From Hasllibacter halocynthiae (lineage in GTDB: Bacteria; Pseudomonadota; Alphaproteobacteria; Rhodobacterales; Rhodobacteraceae), in NCBI RefSeq assembly GCF_003003095.1, contig NZ_PVTT01000002.1, positions 186,001 to 250,000 of the forward strand: a stretch of DNA of 64,000 nt. The letters are read 5' to 3'. Below are positions 46,696-56,305 of the stretch, one piece after another (position 1 is the stretch's first letter; each line of letters starts with the position of its first letter). The notes under the pieces were generated by a model. That model was not told the origin of the DNA. It did no database searches and saw only the letters and a list, made by a program, of their open reading frames with translations. Made by a program: the position numbers and the translations under genes.

Positions 46696-47681
46696 AGGCC
46701 CCGGGCTTCTGGTCGCGCGGCGGCAGGCTGCCCGCATTCCTGTCGCCGCTCGGCGCGCTCTACGCCGCTGCGACCGCTCGCCGGGTCGCACGGGGCGGGC
46801 GGCGCCTCGGCGTTCCGGTGGTCTGCGTCGGCAACCTCTCCGTAGGTGGGACGGGCAAGACGCCCGTCGTGATGTCGCTGATCGAGCGGGTGAAGGCGCT
46901 GGGGCTGGAGCCGCAGGTCGTCAGCCGGGGGTACGGCGGCACGCTCGAAGGACCGGTCTGGGTCGATCCGGCGCGGCACGACGCGTCGGAAGCCGGGGAC
47001 GAGCCGCTTCTGATGGCGCCGTTCGCGCCCGTCTGGGTGGCCAAGGACCGTGGGGCGGGGGCCGAGGCGGCCGAAGCGGCGGGGGCCGAGACGATCATCC
47101 TCGACGACGGGTTCCAATCGGCGGACCCCGCGAGGGATCTGCAGATCGTGGTGATCGACGCCGAAGCGGGATTCGGCAACGGCCGCGTCTTCCCCGCCGG
47201 CCCCCTACGCGAACCCGTTGCCGCCGGGCTCGCGCGGGCGGACCTCGTCGTGCTGATCGGCCCGGAGCATGCACGGAAAGCCTTTCGACAGGCCAACGTG
47301 CTGCCGAAGCCGGTTGTCGATGCGGAGCTGGCGCCGTTGGAGACCGGCATGGACTGGACCGGGATCCGCGTCCTCGCATTCGCCGGAATTGGGCGGCCGG
47401 CGAAGTTCTTCGCCACCCTCCGCGGCCTCGGGGCCGAGATAGTCGAAGCCGTTCCGCTGGGCGATCACCAGCCGCTCCCCCTCCCCCTCCTTCGAAGGCT
47501 GACGGAGCGAGCCGCACGCCTGGATGCCCGCCTCGTCTGCACGGAGAAGGACGCGGTACGGCTGCCGCCGGGCGCGCGGGCCTCGATCCTCGTCGTGCCG
47601 GTCCGGCTGCGCGCGCCGGATTGGTCCGCGCTCGACGACGCCCTGGCCCGGATCCTGCCCCCCCGCGACGCGGGCAGCTAG
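46692..47681 (+). CDS. lpxK: Tetraacyldisaccharide 4'-kinase
   Basis: LpxK phosphorylates the lipid A disaccharide at the 4' position at the cytoplasmic face of the inner membrane. The 329-residue protein has a membrane-proximal N-terminal helix (LPAFLSPLGALYAAATA), the Walker A motif VGNLSVGGTGKTPV at about residues 46-59, VVSRGYGG, AETIILDDGFQ and VFPAGPLREP, all typical of the family. The GTG start overlaps the stop of the WaaA-like gene (GTGA). It ends three bases before the convergent dsbA stop. Confidence 0.94.
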   Translation: MKAPGFWSRGGRLPAFLSPLGALYAAATARRVARGGRRLGVPVVCVGNLSVGGTGKTPVVMSLIERVKALGLEPQVVSRGYGGTLEGPVWVDPARHDASEAGDEPLLMAPFAPVWVAKDRGAGAEAAEAAGAETIILDDGFQSADPARDLQIVVIDAEAGFGNGRVFPAGPLREPVAAGLARADLVVLIGPEHARKAFRQANVLPKPVVDAELAPLETGMDWTGIRVLAFAGIGRPAKFFATLRGLGAEIVEAVPLGDHQPLPLPLLRRLTERAARLDARLVCTEKDAVRLPPGARASILVVPVRLRAPDWSALDDALARILPPRDAGS

Positions 47682-47684
47682 CGA

Positions 47685-48335
47685 TCAGCCTTCCAAAGCG
47701 GCGTCGATGGCATCCCGGAACTCGCCGATGGGCATGTTGTCCACCAGTTCGCCGTCGATGAGGAAGCTCGGGGTCGAGCGGATGCCGTCGCGCGCCGCGT
47801 TCTCCTCGTAGTTCGCGACGAGCGCCTCGGCCATCGCCGGATCGCTCATGCAGGCCTCGACGGCATCGGGCGCGAGGCCGGCCTCGGCCCCGATCGCGCG
47901 CAGGTTCCCCGCAACCGTGGCCGGATCGCCCTGGGTCCACTGGGACTGGCGGTCATAGACCAGATCGACCACCTCGGAGTAATGCGAACCACCGTCGCAG
48001 CGGGCGATCATCGCGGCCCAGAGGCCGAAGCGGTCGAAGAAGACCTCGCGATGCTCGAAGCGGACTTGGCCGGTATCGACGTATTCCTCTTTGAGGACCG
48101 GATAGACGTCTTCGTGGAAGCGCGCGCAGTGCGGACAGGTGTAGCTCGCGTACTCGACGATCGTGACGGGGGCATCCGCGTCGCCGAAGGCGATGTCCTC
48201 GACCAGGGGGGCCTGGGCCGCCTCCTGCGCGACGGCGGCGGAGCCGAGGGAAGGCGCGCGCGTCTCGGCGAGCCAGAAGCCGGCGCCGGCCGCTGCGGCC
48301 ACGGCGCCGGCGGCGAGGGCGATCTTGGTGTTCAT
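47685..48335 (-). CDS. DsbA-family thiol-disulfide oxidoreductase
   Basis: The 216-residue protein has an N-terminal membrane signal (MNTKIALAAGAVAAAAGAGF), so it acts in the periplasm, and a DsbA/DsbG-like thioredoxin domain with the active site CPHC at residues 67-70 (VEYASYTCPHCARFH), HREVFFDRFGLWAAM and the cis-Pro segment STPSFLIDG. It forms or isomerises disulfide bonds in exported proteins. Its ATG overlaps the dciA stop (ATGA), so the pair is translationally coupled. The start agrees with the usual length of these Rhodobacterales proteins. Confidence 0.92.
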   Translation of the reverse strand: MNTKIALAAGAVAAAAGAGFWLAETRAPSLGSAAVAQEAAQAPLVEDIAFGDADAPVTIVEYASYTCPHCARFHEDVYPVLKEEYVDTGQVRFEHREVFFDRFGLWAAMIARCDGGSHYSEVVDLVYDRQSQWTQGDPATVAGNLRAIGAEAGLAPDAVEACMSDPAMAEALVANYEENAARDGIRSTPSFLIDGELVDNMPIGEFRDAIDAALEG

Positions 48336-48844
48336 CGGGTCTCTCCCTTGGACATGACATGGGACCCCAGCGCGGCGAGCGCGGCGCGAAGGTCGGGGTC
48401 GGTCGCGCCTTCGGCAAGCCCCTCGCCCCGGGCCAGGGCGGCCTGCGAGGGCGGCATGTAAGGCGCGCGGGTCTCGGCGAAGCCCGGATCGGGCGCGGGG
48501 GCGATCTGCGTGACGCGCACGCGCGCGATCGCGCGATAGCCGTAGCAGGCGTTCACCCGGTCCCGGATGCGGCCGGTGGCCATCTGCGCGAGGGCCGCAC
48601 GGGGACCTTCGGCGTGGACGGTCAACTCGGCCCCGATGCCCTTGCCATGACCGACCTTCACCGGGCGGACGAGGGCGGCGAGGTCGGGGCCGACGATCTC
48701 CTCCCAGCGGGTGAGGAGGCGCGCGACCGCGAAACCGCGGCCGTCGCCGGCGACCTTCACCTGCCCCTCCACCAGAGTCGAGGCGCGGGCGAAGCCGCGG
48801 GCGCGGGGCTTGGCGGAGGGCCGGGGGGCGGGCTTGCGGGCCAT
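48332..48844 (-). CDS. dciA: DciA-family replication protein (DUF721)
   Basis: The 170-residue protein has the DUF721/DciA domain (ARLLTRWEEIVGPDLAALVRPVKV, AELTVHAEGPRAALAQM, IRDRVNACYGYRAIARVRV). DciA helps load the replicative helicase DnaB in bacteria that lack DnaC. The C-terminal half is Pro/Ala-rich and probably disordered. It is co-translated with dsbA and divergent from mutY; association of this gene with mutY is common in alphaproteobacteria. Confidence 0.87.
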   Translation of the reverse strand: MARKPAPRPSAKPRARGFARASTLVEGQVKVAGDGRGFAVARLLTRWEEIVGPDLAALVRPVKVGHGKGIGAELTVHAEGPRAALAQMATGRIRDRVNACYGYRAIARVRVTQIAPAPDPGFAETRAPYMPPSQAALARGEGLAEGATDPDLRAALAALGSHVMSKGETR

Positions 48845-48896
48845 GGGGGGTTAGATACGTCCCCCGAGGGGCGCGGTGAAGAGCGGGGGATAACGA

Positions 48897-49931
48897 ATGT
48901 GTCAGGAGGTGCGCGAGGCGCTGCTGGGCTGGTACGACGGCCATGCGCGCGACCTGCCATGGCGCATCGGCCCCGCCGCGCGCGCGCGCGGCGTGCGTCC
49001 CGAACCGTACCCAGTATGGCTGAGCGAAGTGATGCTGCAGCAGACCACCGTCGCCGCGGTGATCCCTTACTGGCGCCGCTTCACGGAGACTTGGCCGACG
49101 GTCGAGGCCCTCGCCGCGGCGGAGGACGGGGCGGTCATGGCGGCTTGGGCTGGCCTCGGCTACTACGCCCGGGCGCGCAACCTCCTTGCCTGCGCGCGCG
49201 AGGTCGCCATGCGGGACGGCCGCTTTCCCGAGACGGAGGCGGAGCTGCGCGAGCTGCCGGGGATCGGCCGCTACACCGCCGCCGCCATCGCCGCGATCTG
49301 CTTCGACGAGCCAGCGGTCGTCGTCGACGGCAACGTCGAGCGGGTGACCTCGCGCCTCTTCGCGGTGCGCACCCCCCTGCCCGGCGCACGGCCCCTGCTG
49401 CGGGAGAAGGCCGCTTCCCTCACCACCCCCGTCCGGCCGGGGGACTGGGCGCAGGCGGTGATGGACCTCGGCGCGACGATCTGCACGCCTCGCTCGCCGG
49501 CCTGCGCGATCTGCCCCGTCATGCGTTGGTGCGAGGCGCGGAAGGCCGGCATCCAGTCGGACCTGCCCGCGAAGGCCCCGAAGAAGGCCCGCCCGCTAAA
49601 GCGCGCGGTGTTCTGGGCCGCGCGGCGAGCCGACGGCGCGTGGCTGCTGGAGCGGCGCCCGCCGAAGGGGATGCTGGGCGGCACCCTAGGCTGGCCCACG
49701 ACGAACTGGGCGGAGAAGCCGGAGGGAGGCCCGCCGCTCGCGGCCGAATGGCGCGAGGCGGGCACGGTCGATCATGGGTTCACGCACTACCTGCTGTCGG
49801 CGGAGGTCCGAGCCGCCGAGGTGGGGGTGGACGCGGTTCCGGAACGGGGCGAATGGCATCAGGCCGTTCCGTCCGAGTTGCCGACCCTCTTCCGAAAGGC
49901 GATGGAGCGCGCGGCGGCTGCACTGGACTGA
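48897..49931 (+). CDS. mutY: A/G-specific adenine glycosylase
   Basis: MutY removes adenine mispaired with 8-oxoguanine. The 344-residue protein has the helix-hairpin-helix GPD core (VMLQQTTVAAVIPYW, AWAGLGYYARARNL, LRELPGIGRYTAAAIAAI, VDGNVERV), the [4Fe-4S] cluster motif CTPRSPACAICPVMRWC (C-x6-C-x2-C-x5-C), and a C-terminal NUDIX-like domain (ERRPPKGMLGGTLGWPTTNW and DHGFTHYLLSAEV) that recognises 8-oxoguanine. The ATG at 48897 fits the normal length. Confidence 0.96.
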   Translation: MCQEVREALLGWYDGHARDLPWRIGPAARARGVRPEPYPVWLSEVMLQQTTVAAVIPYWRRFTETWPTVEALAAAEDGAVMAAWAGLGYYARARNLLACAREVAMRDGRFPETEAELRELPGIGRYTAAAIAAICFDEPAVVVDGNVERVTSRLFAVRTPLPGARPLLREKAASLTTPVRPGDWAQAVMDLGATICTPRSPACAICPVMRWCEARKAGIQSDLPAKAPKKARPLKRAVFWAARRADGAWLLERRPPKGMLGGTLGWPTTNWAEKPEGGPPLAAEWREAGTVDHGFTHYLLSAEVRAAEVGVDAVPERGEWHQAVPSELPTLFRKAMERAAAALD

Positions 49932-50050
49932 CTGCCGCCGGCGTCGCGGCAGAGCGCCCGCCCCCCGGCGCGACGCTACGTCCCTTCCCTGCACCTTTCG
50001 CCGCGGCTGTAGCATGCCACGATGCGCGAGGAACGAGGGAGATCGCCTTC

Positions 50051-51205
50051 ATGGCCGTGACCACAAACGACACAGGGGGCGTCCGGCCCGTCGGGGGCTT
50101 CGCGAAGGCCATGCCGTTCTGGCTGTGCCTGATGAACGTGCCGCTCGTCGTGATCGCCGCTACCCAGGGCGGATGGACGGTGATCCTGCCCGCGCTCTAC
50201 GCTTGGGGCGCCTTCTCGGTCATGGACGCGCTCGCCGGCCTGAGTGAAGAGAACCCCGACCCTCTCACCCCCGACAGCGAGTTGACCTGGTACCGGGCGA
50301 TCACGCTCATCTGGCCGGTGGTCCAGATCGGACTGATTTTCGGCACGTTGGCCTACCTGACCGCGACCGACCACCTCGCCTGGTGGGAGGAGATCCTGGT
50401 CTTCTTCGGCATCGGCGTCGCATCCGGCACGATCGGCATCGTCTATGCGCACGAGCTGATGCACCAGAAGCCCAAGGTCGAGCGATGGATGGGCGACGTC
50501 CTGATGGCCTCGACCCTCTACTCGCACTTCCGGTCAGAGCATCTCCTCGTCCATCACCGCTACGTCTGCACCCCGCGCGACCCGGTGACGGCCCGCTACA
50601 ACGAGGGCTTCCACCGCTTCTTCCCGCGGGTGGTGCGACAGTCCCTCGCCTCGTCCTGGAAGGCGGAGGCCGCGATGCTGGAGCGGCGGGGCAAGTCCAG
50701 GTTCGACCGCAAGAACCCGTTCTGGCGCTATGCCGCGCTGCAGGGCGCGATGCTTCTGGCCGCCTTGCTGATCAGCGGGTGGTGGGGCGTCCTGCTCTTC
50801 GCGTATCAGGCCTTCGTAGCGATCTGGCAGCTCGAGCTGGTCAACTACATCGAGCATTACGGCCTGACCCGGAAGCACCTGGGCGCCGGCAAGTACGAGC
50901 ACGTGCTGCCGCGCCATTCCTGGAACGCCGCGCACCGGGCGTCGAACTGGCTGCTGATCAACCTCCAGCGCCACTCGGACCACCACTACAAGCCCGACCG
51001 GCGCTTCCCACTCCTCCAGACCTATCCGGAGGACGAGGCCCCGCAGCTTCCCTACGGCTACCCGGTGATGACCGCGATGGCGATGGTCCCGCCCCTGTTC
51101 CTGCGGTTCATGAACCCGCGGGTCCGGGCCTGGCGCCGCCGCCACTATCCCGAGATAGACGATTGGGGGCCCTACCGCTGGATGACGAACCCCATGCCCC
51201 GCTAG
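50051..51205 (+). CDS. alkB: AlkB-type alkane 1-monooxygenase
   Basis: This 384-residue integral membrane non-haem di-iron enzyme should hydroxylate the terminal carbon of alkanes. The histidine boxes are present: HELMHQK, EHLLVHHRYV and LQRHSDHHYKP, plus NYIEHYGLTR between them. Four to six hydrophobic segments cover residues 20-130 and 225-260. No rubredoxin or rubredoxin reductase gene is adjacent, so electron partners lie elsewhere. RBS gaggga precedes the ATG at 50051. The gene is common in Rhodobacterales, where alkane use is not always evident; fatty-acid or other substrates are possible. Confidence 0.93.
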   Translation: MAVTTNDTGGVRPVGGFAKAMPFWLCLMNVPLVVIAATQGGWTVILPALYAWGAFSVMDALAGLSEENPDPLTPDSELTWYRAITLIWPVVQIGLIFGTLAYLTATDHLAWWEEILVFFGIGVASGTIGIVYAHELMHQKPKVERWMGDVLMASTLYSHFRSEHLLVHHRYVCTPRDPVTARYNEGFHRFFPRVVRQSLASSWKAEAAMLERRGKSRFDRKNPFWRYAALQGAMLLAALLISGWWGVLLFAYQAFVAIWQLELVNYIEHYGLTRKHLGAGKYEHVLPRHSWNAAHRASNWLLINLQRHSDHHYKPDRRFPLLQTYPEDEAPQLPYGYPVMTAMAMVPPLFLRFMNPRVRAWRRRHYPEIDDWGPYRWMTNPMPR

Positions 51206-51810
51206 GACGGGGCGAGGTCCGTCCCGAGGATCGGAAAGAGCGAGAGGACGAGCAGCGCGGCCATCGTCCAGTTGAAGGCCCGGAGGCGCCGGGGCGTCGA
51301 AAGGATTCGCCGAATTTGGGTGCCGATCGCCGTCCACGCCGTCGCCGAGCCGAGGCCGAAGGCCGCGAACGTGGCCGCGACGATCAGGACCTGCGCGAAG
51401 CCGCCCGAGGCCGCGAAGGCCGTCATGGCGCCCAACGCCATCGCCCAAGCCTTGGGGTTCACCCACTGGAACGCCGTCGCCTGCGCGAAGGTCAACGGGC
51501 GTCCTTCCGCCTTCGCCTCCTCCGGCGGAGCGGAGGTGCCGACCTTCCAGGCGAGCCAAAGGAGGAACGCGACCGCGAGGACCTTGAGCACGACCTCCAT
51601 CGCCGGAACGGCCCGGAACAGCGCCGCGATACCGAAGCCCACCGCCATGGCGAGAAGGGGAAAGCCGAGCGCCACCCCCAGGAGATGCGGCACCGTGCGT
51701 CGCAGGCCGTAATTCGCCCCCGAAGCCATGAGCATCAGGTTGTTCGGCCCCGGCGTGTACAGGGTCGAGAGCGCGAAGAGCGTCAGGGCGAGGAAGAGTT
51801 CGGCGGTCAT
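51202..51810 (-). CDS. LysE-family amino-acid exporter
   Basis: The 202-residue membrane protein has about six hydrophobic segments and the LysE/RhtB signature near the N-terminus (LYTPGPNNLMLMASGANYGLRR), then FQWVNPKAWAMALGAM. Members export amino acids such as homoserine, threonine, lysine or cysteine. The divergent Lrp/AsnC-type gene is the usual partner regulator for such exporters. Its stop shares CTAG with the convergent alkB stop. The ATG at 51808-51810 is chosen over upstream in-frame codons because the first membrane helix follows at once. Confidence 0.92.
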   Translation of the reverse strand: MTAELFLALTLFALSTLYTPGPNNLMLMASGANYGLRRTVPHLLGVALGFPLLAMAVGFGIAALFRAVPAMEVVLKVLAVAFLLWLAWKVGTSAPPEEAKAEGRPLTFAQATAFQWVNPKAWAMALGAMTAFAASGGFAQVLIVAATFAAFGLGSATAWTAIGTQIRRILSTPRRLRAFNWTMAALLVLSLFPILGTDLAPS

Positions 51811-51881
51811 GCGGCCCTTTGTATCCATCTCACGGAGCATGGGGATTGCAAATCGTGCGCCGATCCGGCCCTTTCCTGCAA
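51811..51881. promoter_or_regulatory. Shared control region of LysE exporter and Lrp regulator
   Basis: The 71-bp divergent gap holds two TGCAAAT copies (near 51847 and 51877) and the near-palindrome GATTGCAAATC. They could be Lrp half-sites, as Lrp-type factors bind AT-rich TTGCAA-like sequences. This was assigned by position and pattern only. Confidence 0.4.
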
Positions 51882-52337
51882 ATGAGATCCGCAATCGACC
51901 CGTTCGACGCATGTATCGTGCAGGCCCTGTCCGAGGACGGCGCCCTCTCCAACGCCGCCCTAGGCGAGCGGGCGGGCCTCTCGCCTTCGGCCGTCTCGCG
52001 CCGGCTCGCCGAGTTGCGGCGGCGCGGCGTGATCCGGGGCACCCGCGCGATCGTCGATCCCGTCCATGCAGGTGGCGGCTTCACGGCCTATGTCACGGTC
52101 GGTCTGCGCGAGCACTCGAAGGAGGCGCAGGAGGGGTTCGAGCGCGCCGTCGCCGCCGCCCCGGAGGTGCGCGAGTGCCACAACATCACCGGCGCGGTGG
52201 AATACCTCCTGCGCGTCGAGGTGCCGGACCTCGCCGCCTACAAGGCGTGGCATACGGACAGGCTGGGCACGCTGCCGCAGGTGCGCACGATCACCACGCA
52301 CGTCGTCATGGGCTCGCCGAAAGACCTCAGGGCCTGA
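51882..52337 (+). CDS. Lrp/AsnC-family transcriptional regulator
   Basis: The 151-residue protein has an N-terminal helix-turn-helix (LSNAALGERAGLSPSAVSRRLAELRRRGVI) and the C-terminal RAM ligand-binding domain (GFTAYVTVGLREHS, VRECHNITGAVEYLLRVEVPDLAAY, LPQVRTITTHVVMG). It should bind an amino acid and control the divergent LysE exporter gene. The ATG at 51882 places the helix-turn-helix at the normal distance from the start. The ligand is unknown. Confidence 0.92.
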   Translation: MRSAIDPFDACIVQALSEDGALSNAALGERAGLSPSAVSRRLAELRRRGVIRGTRAIVDPVHAGGGFTAYVTVGLREHSKEAQEGFERAVAAAPEVRECHNITGAVEYLLRVEVPDLAAYKAWHTDRLGTLPQVRTITTHVVMGSPKDLRA

Positions 52338-52608
52338 CGGAACCTCGCCCGACGGGGATGTGCTTGCCTTCCGTGATGGAACTACGGACGACCAATCGCC
52401 CTTCGTGCGGCGGCGCCGAGACGGATGCGGGAATAGTGATCAGCCCGAACGGCCTCTACTTCCAGCCGGCCGGGGCCGGCCCTCCCGGCGCGGTCGAACG
52501 GCCGTTCGGGGTGCGGAAGGCAGCCGTTCAGGCGGCGGCGTGCACGCGGTGCGGCCGCTCGCGAATGTCCGCACCGGTCGATGCCGGGGACGTCCCCTGA
52601 AGAAAGAA
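52338..52608. other. Spacer between Lrp and ccrM genes
   Basis: About 270 bp without a convincing gene; a frame of 70-odd codons exists but has no recognisable features. The ccrM terminator follows it. Confidence 0.4.
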
Positions 52609-52632
52609 GCCCCCGCCACGGTGGACGGGGGC
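52609..52632 (-). terminator. Intrinsic terminator after ccrM
   Basis: On the minus strand GCCCCCG, a 10-nt loop, CGGGGGC and ttcttt follow each other, about 95 bp after the ccrM stop. It is a reasonable Rho-independent terminator. Confidence 0.6.
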
Positions 52633-52726
52633 GCAGTTGGGCACGGGTCGAGGTCAGGATGACCCGCGCCGGCGGCTCGTCCCGTCCCTCCCGGCCGGAT
52701 CGGAAGGGACGGTATTCTGGGATGTC

Positions 52727-53869
<1,143 letters not shown>

Positions 53870-53935
53870 TCAGGGTGTGAGGAGAACCTGCCGAAGCGGC
53901 GAAGCCGACGCTAAGGGTTTATTTGGCGGACCGGC

Positions 53936-54556
53936 TTAACCCCCCGGTGGACACAACATGTCGCGGACGGGGGCGAAGGTGCGCCTATGATGTTGTGTCG
54001 GCCCATGTTGCGCGAGCGCACTGCGATGCTCGGGCGTAAGGTAGCCCTTATTTTTGCCCCAATTGAAGCGGGGGTCCTGTTGCGCGAGCGCCCGCATCAT
54101 CGAATCCCGCAGCTCCTTTGCGAGTATCGAGGCCGCCGCGATGGAGGCGGACCGCGCGTCGCCCCGCACCACTGCGCGGGCGGGCACGTTCAGGCCGGGC
54201 GGGACCATGGTCCCGTCGATCAACGCGAGGTCGGCGAGCAGATCGCCCATCGCCTCGCGCATGGCGATGAAGGTCGCCTGAAGGACGTTCACGCGGTCGA
54301 TGGTGGCGACATCCACGACCCCCACCCCCCAACGTGCCGTCCGCTCGATCTTCTCCCTCAGGATCGCCCGCCGCGCAGGCGAGAGGCGCTTCGAATCGTC
54401 GAGGCCGTCCGGGACCGCACCGGGGTCTAGGATCACCGCCGCCGCGACGAGAGGGCCGGCGATGGGCCCGCGGCCAGCCTCGTCCACGCCGGCGACGCGC
54501 AGGAAGCCCTCGGCACGGGCGGCCTCCTCCAGCGCGGTGTCGGGGCGGGTCCTCAT
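53936..54556 (-). CDS. rnhB: Ribonuclease HII
   Basis: RNase HII cleaves RNA-DNA junctions and removes misincorporated ribonucleotides. The 206-residue protein has the catalytic start VAGVDEAGRGPIAGPLVAAAV with Asp25-Glu26, DSKRLSPARR, VVDVATIDRVNVLQATFIAM and VRGDARSASIAAASILAKELRD. It precedes ccrM on the same strand with a 99-bp gap. The frame is open upstream, but MRTRPDTALEE is the reasonable start. Confidence 0.95.
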   Translation of the reverse strand: MRTRPDTALEEAARAEGFLRVAGVDEAGRGPIAGPLVAAAVILDPGAVPDGLDDSKRLSPARRAILREKIERTARWGVGVVDVATIDRVNVLQATFIAMREAMGDLLADLALIDGTMVPPGLNVPARAVVRGDARSASIAAASILAKELRDSMMRALAQQDPRFNWGKNKGYLTPEHRSALAQHGPTQHHRRTFAPVRDMLCPPGG

Positions 54557-54651
54557 GGCGTCCTCCTTGCCCCATGCGGGGGCGGAGACAAGCCCGGGCC
54601 CGGAACATGCGGGAATAGGCCGGCGCCTTCGTCCTCCGGCGGAGCCATGCC

Positions 54652-55143
54652 CTACCTGAAACGGAATCCGGCGTCGCGCAGGCAGGCGAAGCCAAAGACC
54701 GGGCGGTCGCGCCCGCCGACGGGGACCTCGCCCTTGCAAGGCTCGGGCAGCGACTCCAGCCGAATACGGGCGCGGTGCAGGCAACCTTCGGCCACCACGC
54801 GCCGATCGCGGCGGGTGCCGAACGCCGCGGGATGGGTGCCGTTTGCGAGGATGCAGGAGACGGGAAGGACCTCGGAACGCGCTGCCCTGGAGCGGAGGCC
54901 GGACGGCGGCCGGGTCGGCGAGGGCAGGCTGCGCAGGGTCCGGCCGTCGTCTTCCTGCGCATTCTCGACAGCATAGGCGATCGCCCCCACGGTGGCGAGG
55001 ATGGCGAGCGCGCGGGCGATGTCCTTCCGGTCCGCGGAGGCGGGGGTGGGCGCCGAGGCGGCCGCCATGACCGAGAGCGACAGCGCGGCTGCGGGGATCG
55101 CACGGACAGGGGCCTGCAGCCAGCGTGAGAGGGTGCGGATCAT
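54652..55143 (-). CDS. Exported hypothetical protein, cysteine-containing
   Basis: The 163-residue protein has a signal peptide (RTLSRWLQAPVRAIPAAALSLSVMAAASA) followed by IARALAILATVGAIAYAVEN, a second hydrophobic run. Cysteines are spaced so that they could form disulfides: VLPVSCILANG, VVAEGCLHRARI, ESLPEPCKGEV and GFACLRDAGF. This pattern occurs in uncharacterised exported proteins of Rhodobacterales. A clear ribosome site (ggagg) precedes the ATG at 55143. Function is unknown. Confidence 0.72.
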   Translation of the reverse strand: MIRTLSRWLQAPVRAIPAAALSLSVMAAASAPTPASADRKDIARALAILATVGAIAYAVENAQEDDGRTLRSLPSPTRPPSGLRSRAARSEVLPVSCILANGTHPAAFGTRRDRRVVAEGCLHRARIRLESLPEPCKGEVPVGGRDRPVFGFACLRDAGFRFR

Positions 55144-55324
55144 GGCGGGATATCCTCCGGGTCGGCGCCCCAGGCGGGGCCATCCGCCGACCCTCGCCCA
55201 GAAGGTCTGCGTCGGGCCATGTCGACGTGGCCGACATCCGATGCCATGGCCGATCGGGGGCCACACCGTGCCTGCGACCCGGTCGGCCATTGCATGACGC
55301 GACGTCCCCAACCATTGACGGGGG

Positions 55325-55609
55325 ATGAGACGTCTCCTTCCCCTCCTTGCCGTCGCACTCATGTCGGCACCGGCCTTCGGGCAGGCGCCCTGCTACGCGG
55401 ACTACAAGGCCCGAACGGTCGAGCCCCTGCGCCTTCACTACGGAACGATCGAGTTGCACGAGGCCTGCGACGCCTCCTCCGCCGCCTCGGAGATCGCCGG
55501 GCGAATCGCGCGCGACGGGTGGCAACTCCTCGAGGTCGTAGGCATCTTCGACGCCGACGGACTGCAGGAGAGGGAAGCGGATGCCGGCGCCTACCACCTT
55601 CGCTATTGA
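55325..55609 (+). CDS. Exported hypothetical protein
   Basis: The 94-residue protein starts with a signal peptide (MRRLLPLLAVALMSAPAFG), then CYADYKARTVEPLRLHYGTIEL and a C-terminal GWQLLEVVGIFDADGLQERE ... YHLRY. I have no named family for it; small exported proteins of this look are frequent in Rhodobacterales. Its last 29 bases overlap the membrane winged-helix gene that follows, so the two are likely expressed together. Confidence 0.72.
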   Translation: MRRLLPLLAVALMSAPAFGQAPCYADYKARTVEPLRLHYGTIELHEACDASSAASEIAGRIARDGWQLLEVVGIFDADGLQEREADAGAYHLRY

Positions 55610-56282
55610 AGGGCCCGCCCCGCGGCACGTGATCGCGCTCGGCCTCGGGGCCGTGGTGCTGATCCTCGCGCTCGCGGGGGCGTTCCTATTGATCGCGCTT
55701 CCCGATGCGGACGCGTTCGACGAGCGGGTGACGCGCCTCTTCGTCGAGAACGCGGATCTGACGTCGAACACGCAGATCAAGCTGCTCGAGATCATCGCCC
55801 AGTCGGGAAACGCCTTCGCCGACGTCTTGGCGAGCTACCGCGTCGTGATCTTCGTGCTGCTGCTGGCGACCACCGGGCTTCTCCTAGCGGCGCTCGGCCT
55901 TCTCGTGGCCCTCGCCACGCAGGCGCGGCGGCTCGATGCGATCGAACGGGCCGGGATAAGGGTGAACTCGCTCGCGCTGGACCGCGAGACGCGGACCGTC
56001 TGGATCAACGACCTCGAGTTCCGGCTGACCGAGGCCGCGATGGAGACCCTGTCGGTCCTCGCGGAGGCGAGGCTCGACGGAGACGTCATGACCGGTGCCA
56101 CGATCGAGGCGATGGTGACCGGCAAGGACGCGAGCGACTGCGACGAGGGCGCCGGGGTCACCCGGATAAAGCGGCTTCGGGATGCCCTCGGGGGGCAGAT
56201 GGTCGCGGCCCTCCTGATCAGGACCGTGGCTAAGAAGGGCTATGCCCTCTCCGTCGATCCCGGCGCGATACGGATCGCCTGA
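55581..56282 (+). CDS. Membrane-bound winged-helix protein
   Basis: The 233-residue protein has two membrane segments, about residues 16-40 (HVIALGLGAVVLILALAGAF) and 86-112 (YRVVIFVLLLATTGLLLAAL), with a 45-residue loop between them. The C-terminal half (about 127-226) resembles an OmpR/ToxR-type winged helix: LALDRETRTVWINDLEFRLT, then RIKRLRDALGG, and the wing LIRTVAKKGYALSV. With both ends in the cytoplasm, the DNA-binding domain would hang below the inner membrane. This is the reverse of ToxR, which carries it at the N-terminus. No receiver domain is present. It overlaps the preceding exported protein gene. Confidence 0.75.
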   Translation: MPAPTTFAIEGPAPRHVIALGLGAVVLILALAGAFLLIALPDADAFDERVTRLFVENADLTSNTQIKLLEIIAQSGNAFADVLASYRVVIFVLLLATTGLLLAALGLLVALATQARRLDAIERAGIRVNSLALDRETRTVWINDLEFRLTEAAMETLSVLAEARLDGDVMTGATIEAMVTGKDASDCDEGAGVTRIKRLRDALGGQMVAALLIRTVAKKGYALSVDPGAIRIA

Positions 56283-56305
56283 CGCAGACGAACGACGGCA
56301 GGAAA

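Noticed and set aside
52357-52600. Possible small plus-strand gene between Lrp and the ccrM terminator
   Set aside because: It has no ribosome site, no recognised features, and the composition fits a chance frame.
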